Shown: piece by piece, positions 8,901 to 14,970 of the stretch
Position numbering within the stretch: position 1 is the first letter of the stretch
Layout of the letters: the number at the start of each line of letters is the position of its first letter
From: an uncultured Bacteroidales bacterium
GTDB lineage: Bacteria; Bacteroidota; Bacteroidia; Bacteroidales; F082
DNA: 35,197 nt
Direction: 5' to 3'
NCBI GenBank assembly: GCA_947164955.1
Contig: CAMUYT010000010.1
Location: 1-35,197 of the forward strand
Position numbers and translations under genes: made by a program
Notes under the pieces: model-generated
What the model was told of the DNA's origin: nothing
Seen by the model: the letters and a program-made list of their open reading frames with translations, nothing else
Database searches by the model: none

Positions 8901-9475
8901 ATGTCGTAGTACACGCGGAGCGTCTTGGTGGCGGGGTTGTAGGCGAAGGGATAGACCACCATGTTCTGTCCGCGGAAGTCGCGGATGATGTAAGGGTCGT
9001 AGAGTCCCACGTTGTTGGCGGGATAGAAAGCGTCTTGACTGTAGCAGGCGCCGTAGGTGTAAGGCACGTCGTCGGGGTTCACGGTGCGGGGGAAGTCGCC
9101 CTTCGACGGGGCCACCTCGATGCCTTCGAAGTCGCGGTACCGTGCCTCCACGACGCGGATGCCCATACGGGCCTTGTCGCCGATGAGCACGGGGATGCCA
9201 GTCATGGGCATGTCGGGTTCGCCGGCGTGGGCCGTGCTGACGGCCTTGGGCAGGCTGACGATGTTAGCTTCGCCACGGGGTGTGGTGACACTGGCGGTGT
9301 AGAAGCCAGGCACCTGCACGTTGACTTGGATGCTGTTTTCCGAGCTGCTGATGAGTTGGGTGCGGTAGGTCTCGGGCTGGTCGCCGAGAATGGAGGTCCA
9401 TTGGGGAGCGGCCTGCTGCGCCGAAGCCCAGAGGGCGGCGACGAGCAATAACGACAGAGTAAGATGTTTTTTCAT
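5942..9475 (-). CDS. Arg-gingipain-like C25 cysteine peptidase
   Basis: This is a 1177-residue secreted endopeptidase with a signal peptide (1-19), a propeptide and a catalytic domain. The dyad is visible as H454 (NYCNHGQETGW) and C489 (FSVACLVG). Compared from memory with P. gingivalis RgpB, D401 (EDDYQH) falls at the S1 Asp163 that recognises Arg, and W530 (SQPW) at Trp284; NNIKRTLGGTMVNGM and YGDPSLMLRT are also Rgp-like. An Ig-like domain follows. An InlB-type repeat (about 688-1018) is interrupted by a MAM-like domain (about 785-963). The last 147 residues are the duplicated WNWW/LQPG domain shared with four neighbours, not a canonical T9SS tail. It has its own promoter and terminator. 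Family assignment is firm; Arg specificity is inference. Confidence 0.93.
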   Translation of the reverse strand: MKKHLTLSLLLVAALWASAQQAAPQWTSILGDQPETYRTQLISSSENSIQVNVQVPGFYTASVTTPRGEANIVSLPKAVSTAHAGEPDMPMTGIPVLIGDKARMGIRVVEARYRDFEGIEVAPSKGDFPRTVNPDDVPYTYGACYSQDAFYPANNVGLYDPYIIRDFRGQNMVVYPFAYNPATKTLRVYYDMTVEMYKIDDHGENTIESRRSNVVKMDPDFKSVYQRHFINYEAAMGRYTPLDEEGDLLIICYDNFISSMTDFVNWKKTRGVNTTIVGTSTAGSTYSAIKTYIQNQYNANNNLTHVLLVGDVAQISGYTYTGGGSSYAGKGDNAYGQIVGSDIYNDVFIGRFSASSTTQVATQVNRIITYERDLTTSATWCQNGLGISASAGSGGHNNEDDYQHIENLRTDLMNYGYSTVYQDYYNVSGYPSSSCTTISNHINSGVGIINYCNHGQETGWQSHSPYYTNTYVNALTNDNKLPFIFSVACLVGKYDYSSGDCFGETWMHATNGSNPTGAIGGAFSYISQPWIPPMWAQDEFVDILVESYNNNIKRTLGGTMVNGMMAIFDNYSTTNQSAVGTYQAWILYGDPSLMLRTKTPQAMTVTHAGSIDLGATSYTVTVSNGNGAVATITDANHNILGKATVSGTTATININGTLTAGDELTLCVFGYNKVTYLGTITVVGNTNQAYITATANPAEGGTVSGGGVYELSDQCTLTATPHTGYTFTNWKKGNTVVSTNATYTFTVTENATYTATFTAIPQYTVTIAPNPVEGGTVAFGGRGNRDELTYDFEDGWQGWTALKGSDGTSSHNWMHNTEYVAYDSNGNQIVPECHNSSSGMMLSESYISASTSGGSGSAVYPDNYLVSPQVRLGGSITFYAAARMSNYPAETFYVVISESGNTSTSDFTHYELEVTLEDNSWHEYTVDLSAYSGMGYIAIRHYNCYDQHLLYVDDITIVEGEIETGEVSATYYEGETCTVTATPNTGYGFVNWTENDAAVLADASYTFTVTADRNLVANFAEVATQTVSLIKGANWWTPTVNVTLEQIEAALGTSGLLINSQDGGFAEYANGSWSGTLTSIEPGKMYKIETSAACSLALTGAPVGNVSPTIFSGHNWIGYTGTQAADIATALGSLGITPANGDTITDKDGNVSTYDGTTWTDGVVTLQPGHGYVYQRQ

Positions 9476-9506
9476 ATTTTTGGGATTTTACTTGATTTCG
9501 AGACCA

Positions 9507-9514
9507 CAAAAATA
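9507..9514 (-). promoter_or_regulatory. -7 box for the Arg-gingipain-like gene
   Basis: TATTTTTG on the minus strand matches TAnnTTTG, 31 bp upstream of the ATG. It sits in an A/T-rich stretch. Confidence 0.55.
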
Positions 9515-9593
9515 GGAAAAATAATACAAAAAAAGGGAAAAAATCGCATTTGAAGGGAGGGGGGGCTTGGAATCCCCCTGGCCCCTTGTTACT

Positions 9594-9720
9594 CCCCCTG
9601 CCCCCTCAAAAGGGGGAAAGGGGGAGGGCCTGCCGGACGTGGGGCGCGAGGCGGGGCTTCGAATCCCCCCTGCCCCCCTTAGAAGGGGGAGGCGCGAGGC
9701 GACGCGGCGCGAGGCGGCGA
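9594..9720. repeat. Composite G/C-run intergenic repeat, copy 1
   Basis: Two submodules can be separated. X has CCCCCTGCCCCCT, a short loop, AGGGGGAAAGGGGGAGG, then CCTGCCGGACGTGG. Y has GGCTTCGAATCCCCCC, TTAGAAGGGGGAGG, then several GCGCGAGGCG units. Each submodule can fold into a C-run/G-run hairpin. The order here is X then Y; copy 2 has the reverse order. Confidence 0.75.
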
Positions 9721-9764
9721 CAGGTGGTCTCCTGAGGGGAAACCTAAGCTTATTTTTCCTTCGG

Positions 9765-9860
9765 TTTTTGTCCAAATCTATAGTTTTTAATACACTTTTG
9801 GACGAAAATCATTCAATTTTTGTCCAAATCTATGGTTTTTTACCCACTTTTGGACGGAAA
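9765..9860. repeat. Two tandem 44-bp hairpin units, period 52 bp
   Basis: Copies at 9765-9808 and 9817-9860 each start TTTTTGTCCAAATCTAT and end CACTTTTGGACG.AAA. In each, GTCCAAA pairs with TTTGGAC across a loop of about 20 nt. The copies differ at a few loop positions and are separated by 8 bp. I do not recognise the element. Confidence 0.75.
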
Positions 9861-9964
9861 GTTCTCTCTCTGGATTGCTTCCACCGCGTTCTGCTCGTGG
9901 CAGGCTTGTGCATCCTTGCAAATCTTTGATTCGATGTATTCAATGGCGCGAGGCGAGGACTAGA

Positions 9965-10140
9965 GCGCGAGGCGGGTTTTTGAATCCCCCCGCCCCCTTA
10001 GAAGGGGGAGGCGCGAAGCGACGCGGCGCAAGGCGGGTCTTCGAATCCCCCCGGCCCCCTTAATCCCCCTGCCCCCTTTCAAAGGGGGAAGCAAAGGGGG
10101 GAGGCCTGCCGGACGTGGAGGCGCGAAGCGGCGATGAGGA
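9965..10140. repeat. Composite G/C-run intergenic repeat, copy 2
   Basis: The same submodules as at 9594-9720 are in the order Y then X: GCGCGAGGCGGG, GAATCCCCCCG, TTAGAAGGGGGAGG, then CCCCCTGCCCCCTTTC, AAAGGGGGAAG and GCCTGCCGGACGTGG. It ends in GGCGCGAAGCGGCGATGAGGAC directly beside the terminator. A closely similar end (GGCGCGAGGCGACGATGAGG) also abuts the terminator at 5896. Confidence 0.75.
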
Positions 10141-10141
10141 C

Positions 10142-10169
10142 AAAAAAAGGCCGCCTTGCGGGGCGGCCT
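10142..10169 (-). terminator. Rho-independent terminator after the Lys-gingipain-like gene
   Basis: On the minus strand AGGCCGCCCCGCAAGGCGGCCT forms a strong stem (10148-10169) followed by seven Ts, 21 bp beyond the stop codon. It nearly matches the terminator at 5896-5923. Confidence 0.88.
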
Positions 10170-10190
10170 CGTTGTTTTTTCCGGCATCAA

Positions 10191-13100
10191 TCACTGCTGC
10201 CGGTAGTAGACGTAGCCGTGGCCAGGTTGTAAGGTTACACCACTCGTCCAAGTCGTGCCGTTGTAGGTGGACACGTTGTCGTTCTGGTCGGTGATGGTGT
10301 CGCCGCTGACGGGCGTGATGCCGAGGCTGCCGAGGGCGGTGGCGATGTCGGCGGCTTGTGGGCCCGTGTAGCCGAACCAGTTATGGCCAGGCATGAGGGT
10401 CAGGCTGACACCTGTAGCGGGTGCGCCACTCATGATGAGGCCGACGGGAGCCGTGGTCTCGATCTTATACATCTGTCCGGGGACAATCTCCGTCAGCGTG
10501 CCGCTCCAAGCGTTGTTCTCATAACGCGCAAAGCCACCGTCTTGCGAGTTGATGAGGACGGCATTGCTACCGAGGGCTTCTTCGAGTTGCTCGAGCGTCA
10601 TCGTCGTGGTGGGCGTCCACCAGTTGGAGCCGGCGGACAAAGTAGGATAGACTTCACCATTGAGGCCTACGTTGGAGGTGACGTCGCCCGTAGCGACAGT
10701 CAAGGTCTCGTTGTATTGGCCTTGGCTGAGGTCCCCTTTGAGGCGGACGTAGACGTTAGCAGCGAGAAGGTCTGTGGTCGGGTTGGTGGGGTTGACGGGA
10801 GCTTCTCCCCCACCTTCCACGATGGTGATGTCGTCGACCAACAGCGAGGCTTGGTCTGCATCGGCAGTGTGGCGGATGGCCACATAACCTTGACCTGTGT
10901 ATGCGCTCAAGTCCACAGTCACCATGGTGTAATCTGTAGATGTCACTTGGGTCGCAGGTAGTAATGCGGTAGCAAACTGACCGATCGCATTGGTTCCTGT
11001 CGACAAATGAACAGAATAGTAGTCCGTATAACTGGTGTTCGTAATCTTGATGTAAAAAACCATATTTCCACCAAGTGTAATTTGAGGTGAAATCAGCCAA
11101 TCGTCAACGGCATTGGAGGCATCATAAACGGATCCCACATAATAGTTTCCGCTATTCGTTGTATAAACCGTACCCGAAGAACCGGATGGATTATAGCCGC
11201 TTTGTCCTACGGCCCATGTAGTTGAGCCGTTGTCGTCACTACCTACAGTCCATCCTTGCGTGGTGCCATCCTCGAAGTCGTAGGTCAGCGTTTCGCGGCC
11301 ACTTCTATTGCTTGCCGTAAGGGTCAAAGTAGAACCGAAGGTGCCGTTCTCCGCGTCGCTGATCTCATAATCGGCGGGAGCGGTGACGGTGATGTCGCCC
11401 GACAGGTCGACACCGATGACGGCAAAACTCTGCACCGCCGACGGGCCGTCTCCCTCGGCATAGCCGAACCCGGACACGGCGTTCGGCGACACGGCAAGGC
11501 TCGCGCTCGCACTGCCCACCTGCATCGTGAAGGTCACCTGGTTGTTAGAAGTGACCTGAGTGCCTGAATTGGAAGAGGCGGAGGCGGGATTAAAGTTGGT
11601 GTTATCGTTGTAGATGTACAAAGCGCGGTTAGCACTAGTAGAATAGACATAGAATTTTGGCGAGTTGCTCGAACTGCTCACATAGGAGCCCGTGTTATCG
11701 TCCATGCAGACGAGCAGGTTGCTCTCACCATCATACTCGAAGGGAGTGGCCAAAGTGATGGTAGTCCAACCTGAAGAATTGAAGGTGACGCTGCCACTGA
11801 ACACCTTGTCACTGTTAGAGCAAGTCGCCCAGTCGGTACCACTACTGAAAGCGGTCTTGGAGGTGTGTTTCAGGTAAAGATCAATGTTTCTCGTGGCCGA
11901 CTTGCTATTCGACACCTTGAAAGCCACCTTGGTGATGGTGCCAGCACTTCCGACTTCAGCCGCAGTATAGATTTGTTGCGTCAAGCTGTAGTTGTAGTAT
12001 GCGTAGGTCGGCAGGTATTGGTTAGCACTTGTCCCGCTACCAATGGTTATTTCAGCCTCCTGGGTCATCTTGAAGATGCCGACGACGGTGACGTCGTAGG
12101 CAGGCAGGACAAACTGGTTGTTCGTCACCGCCACGGTGGTGTTCACATCGCCCGTCTTGAACACGAGCCATGTGCTCAAGAAGTAATCGGCATCAGGCGT
12201 AGCCGTCAAAGTGATGGTGGTGCCTGGTGCGCCGCCTGTGGCCGATGCCGCCACCGTTCCATGTTCCACCTCGGCCACAGTAACGGTACAGCCGCTGACG
12301 AAAGTAGCACTCACTGTCACGTCGCTGTCGGGCATGGTGAACTGGTTGTCGGTCACGGCGATGCTGTTGTTGTTGGCATCCCTGACGTCCCATGTCGAGA
12401 AGAAATAACCCGAAGCAGGGGTGGCACTCAGGGTGACGGTCTCGTTCTTGTAGGCTGTGGTCGGGTTGGCGCTGATGCTTCCGTTCTCAACGGGGTTGCA
12501 AGTGATACCATGAGGCATCAGCGCTGTGAAATTAGCCGTATAGGTGGCGTTTTGTGTGACCGTAAAGGTATAAGTCGGGTCGGTGCTCACCACGCTGTTG
12601 TCCATCTTCCAGTTAGCGAAGTCGTAATGGGCGTTCGGGGTTGCCGTCAGTGTGCAGGAGGTGTTCCCGTAATATCGACCAGCGCCGCTCACGGTGCCTC
12701 CATCGGATGGGTTGACTTCAGCGGTGATGGTGTATTGCGTACCGCCCACGATGCTGATGGTGCCGAAATAGGGTTGGTACTGCTGGCGGGTGACGACCAC
12801 ATAGAGCGTGCCAGTGCTGGGGATGGCATTGGTGAAGTTCACGGTGGCCACACCTGATGTGTTGGCTTCGGCCACGCCGTAGATGACCGAGCTGTTGTCG
12901 GTGACGGCGACGTAGGAGCCGGCCACGGCATTCACGGTGATGGAGGTGGTGCCAGGGGTGACTGTGCTGGGTATCGTCACGGTGTTGGCTTCAGGCTTGG
13001 TGATGTAAGGCATCACGGAACCATCGCCGAAGGTGTGGTAGAACTGGAAGTAATAGTGGGCCGAGTTGTTGCAGTCGCCATCGGTGACACCACTTGTGGT

Positions 13101-14936
13101 ATTGCCGTTGGTGACGGCTTGCTGCACGGCGAGGTTACCGACATAGAGCAACGACGATGCCGAGTTCCAGTATTGGTCTTCAAACATGATATCGTAAACA
13201 CCTTTTGAAGAAGCCGACTGAGTCGGGTAGTTGCCTGCCGAGTAGGAATGTGCTCCAACTGCCCAATAAAAGTCCTCATACCAATAGGAATAGGGCGAGC
13301 AGCCAACATAGGCAACGGCACCGGCATTGGGAACACGAATCATAGTTTCCGCAAAACAGGCGTTGGTGCCTATGGCAGAACCAGGTGAATAGGTTGTCGA
13401 GGTATTGTTGAAGTTACCTGTCAGGCAGCAGTTACCCACGCCAAAGAAATACTTGCCCGTGTTGGTAAGCGTGGCCACATGGGCAGCAGTCATTTTAGGC
13501 TGATACCATTCCTGCTTGTCGCCGTGTGCGGTGTAGTTCAGGAAGCACACACCGTTGTTGATGCCATTATAGCAACCGTTGTTCGTTCCAGAATAACCCT
13601 GTGTCGAGCTTGTTGACACTGTGGCACTGATAGTGCCGTTTTCAAAGCCACCATAGGTGGTGTTACTTGACTTGAAGTAATAGTTCGTAGCATAGTTGAT
13701 GGTGGGTTTGGCCACTCTGGCTGTCCAACTCGAATCCCAACCGCCGACAAGGATGACGTTATTCAAGTAGTTGCCACCGTCGGTGAACTCGTATTTTTCG
13801 TAGGTCAGCACCTTGTTGATATAGTTGGTCAGGTGGGTGGTGTTTTCCACCGACATACGGCTGTAGTACATGTCGGGAAAGTAGTTGCTGGTGCTTGAAG
13901 AGAAATTGACGCTTGCATAGCCAAGGTCGGAGGCACATGACTCGTCGACGGTCTTGGTCATGTATTGCGGCACTTGTCCAGTGTCGCCAATCACCAGCAG
14001 ATACGTGTAGGCGTTTCCAGCTGAGACCGATGCGTTGTACTTTGTCTTGATGAACGAGGCGATGGCGGTTGCCGTGGTGCCTGCGTTGTTGGTGCCGGTG
14101 CCTGTATAATAAATGTCTACATAATAACCCTTTTGTAATTTCCATTGCAGCCAGCTCTCAAGGGCAGCATTGCCTTGGAATCCAGAATAGCAGATCACCA
14201 ACATCCTCACGGGCGTGTTGTAGAGGTCGGGATGGTCGGTATAGACGTCCGTTATGGCCCTGTTGTTGAACAGCTGTGCATAGACGTTGTCGAAAGCGGG
14301 GCTATAGGTCTTCACCAACATATCCTCCGTGGCTTGGGTGTCGGCATCGTCGAAGTGGACTTCCACCTCGATGTCGTTGAACACGCGGAGGGTGTTGTTG
14401 ACAGGGTCGTAGCTCACCGGCTCGATGGTCATCTTGCCGAGCTGCACGCCACGCATGGTGCCTTCCACGCTCACCACGGCTTGGGGCGTCGAGCGCAGGC
14501 CACGGGTCTGGTAGGCCGATGCGTTGTAGACGAAAGGCACGTCCTCGGGTCGCTGGTCCTTGCGCAGCGAAGGCTGACGTGGCACCAAGGTGTGGATGCC
14601 GAGGTCTTCGAGGCGGTAGTCCGTCGTGCTGTAACTCGTGATCTCGATGCGCGGCTGTGCGCCGAAGGGCACGGCGATGAGCTGGTTGACGACGGGGATC
14701 TGCGGATCGCCTTCGTTGCCGCCGATGACGGTGTTGGGCATGGAGAGCCACGAGAAGGTGCCGCGTTCGCTGTCGTAGTCCTCCGCCTCGATGGTGGAGA
14801 AGGAGAACGAAGCCTTGAGGCCCGTCATGTCGCTTTTGACGCATTCAGCCTTGTCGGCCGAACGCAGCTGGATCTGTTGTGCCATGGCGCTGAGGCCGAA
14901 GGCAACAAGGATAAGGGTTAAAGACAGTTTTTTCAT
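10191..14936 (-). CDS. Lys-gingipain-like C25 cysteine peptidase
   Basis: This 1581-residue secreted peptidase has a signal peptide (1-19), a propeptide and a catalytic domain with H471 (NYTAHGDKQEW) and C504 (GVGNCCLTGNF). The H-to-C distance of 33 matches P. gingivalis Kgp (H444/C477, from memory). SPYSYWYEDFYW aligns with Kgp SPNSYWGEDYYW, placing D555 at the S1 Asp516 that reads Lys; HTFGDGSVMPY is also Kgp-like. Downstream are an Ig-like domain, three InlB-type repeats (about 731-957), a beta-sandwich domain (about 960-1140), a domain split by a MAM-like insertion (about 1213-1375) and the duplicated WNWW/LQPG C-terminal domain (about 1434-1581). No canonical T9SS tail is visible. It lies 34 bp behind the M14 gene, probably in one operon. 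Lys specificity is inference. Confidence 0.93.
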   Translation of the reverse strand: MKKLSLTLILVAFGLSAMAQQIQLRSADKAECVKSDMTGLKASFSFSTIEAEDYDSERGTFSWLSMPNTVIGGNEGDPQIPVVNQLIAVPFGAQPRIEITSYSTTDYRLEDLGIHTLVPRQPSLRKDQRPEDVPFVYNASAYQTRGLRSTPQAVVSVEGTMRGVQLGKMTIEPVSYDPVNNTLRVFNDIEVEVHFDDADTQATEDMLVKTYSPAFDNVYAQLFNNRAITDVYTDHPDLYNTPVRMLVICYSGFQGNAALESWLQWKLQKGYYVDIYYTGTGTNNAGTTATAIASFIKTKYNASVSAGNAYTYLLVIGDTGQVPQYMTKTVDESCASDLGYASVNFSSSTSNYFPDMYYSRMSVENTTHLTNYINKVLTYEKYEFTDGGNYLNNVILVGGWDSSWTARVAKPTINYATNYYFKSSNTTYGGFENGTISATVSTSSTQGYSGTNNGCYNGINNGVCFLNYTAHGDKQEWYQPKMTAAHVATLTNTGKYFFGVGNCCLTGNFNNTSTTYSPGSAIGTNACFAETMIRVPNAGAVAYVGCSPYSYWYEDFYWAVGAHSYSAGNYPTQSASSKGVYDIMFEDQYWNSASSLLYVGNLAVQQAVTNGNTTSGVTDGDCNNSAHYYFQFYHTFGDGSVMPYITKPEANTVTIPSTVTPGTTSITVNAVAGSYVAVTDNSSVIYGVAEANTSGVATVNFTNAIPSTGTLYVVVTRQQYQPYFGTISIVGGTQYTITAEVNPSDGGTVSGAGRYYGNTSCTLTATPNAHYDFANWKMDNSVVSTDPTYTFTVTQNATYTANFTALMPHGITCNPVENGSISANPTTAYKNETVTLSATPASGYFFSTWDVRDANNNSIAVTDNQFTMPDSDVTVSATFVSGCTVTVAEVEHGTVAASATGGAPGTTITLTATPDADYFLSTWLVFKTGDVNTTVAVTNNQFVLPAYDVTVVGIFKMTQEAEITIGSGTSANQYLPTYAYYNYSLTQQIYTAAEVGSAGTITKVAFKVSNSKSATRNIDLYLKHTSKTAFSSGTDWATCSNSDKVFSGSVTFNSSGWTTITLATPFEYDGESNLLVCMDDNTGSYVSSSSNSPKFYVYSTSANRALYIYNDNTNFNPASASSNSGTQVTSNNQVTFTMQVGSASASLAVSPNAVSGFGYAEGDGPSAVQSFAVIGVDLSGDITVTAPADYEISDAENGTFGSTLTLTASNRSGRETLTYDFEDGTTQGWTVGSDDNGSTTWAVGQSGYNPSGSSGTVYTTNSGNYYVGSVYDASNAVDDWLISPQITLGGNMVFYIKITNTSYTDYYSVHLSTGTNAIGQFATALLPATQVTSTDYTMVTVDLSAYTGQGYVAIRHTADADQASLLVDDITIVEGGGEAPVNPTNPTTDLLAANVYVRLKGDLSQGQYNETLTVATGDVTSNVGLNGEVYPTLSAGSNWWTPTTTMTLEQLEEALGSNAVLINSQDGGFARYENNAWSGTLTEIVPGQMYKIETTAPVGLIMSGAPATGVSLTLMPGHNWFGYTGPQAADIATALGSLGITPVSGDTITDQNDNVSTYNGTTWTSGVTLQPGHGYVYYRQQ

Positions 14937-14970
14937 ATCGTTAGGTGATTGTTTGTTGTTTCATTTAGGA

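Larger units (their letters stand above)
9476..10190. other. 715-bp intergenic region packed with repeats, no gene
   Basis: No convincing coding sequence lies between the two gingipain-like genes. From the Arg-gingipain-like side it holds a -7 box (9507-9514), a G/C-run repeat composite (9594-9720), two tandem hairpin units (9765-9860), a degenerate REP-like fragment (9866-9900; CTCTGGATTGCTTC, resembling the element at 28186), a second composite (9965-10140) and a terminator (10142-10169). The short open frames here translate to low-complexity Pro/Gly/Arg and are repeat artefacts. Confidence 0.8.

Noticed and set aside
8210-9451. 413-codon open frame on the plus strand
   Set aside because: Antisense shadow of the Arg-gingipain-like gene, which has catalytic motifs, promoter and terminator; the shadow gives Val/Gly/His-rich low-complexity protein with no recognisable domain.
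9488-10251. Several short open frames in the repeat-rich gap
   Set aside because: They translate G/C-run repeats into Pro/Gly/Arg strings and differ between repeat copies; no start or promoter context.
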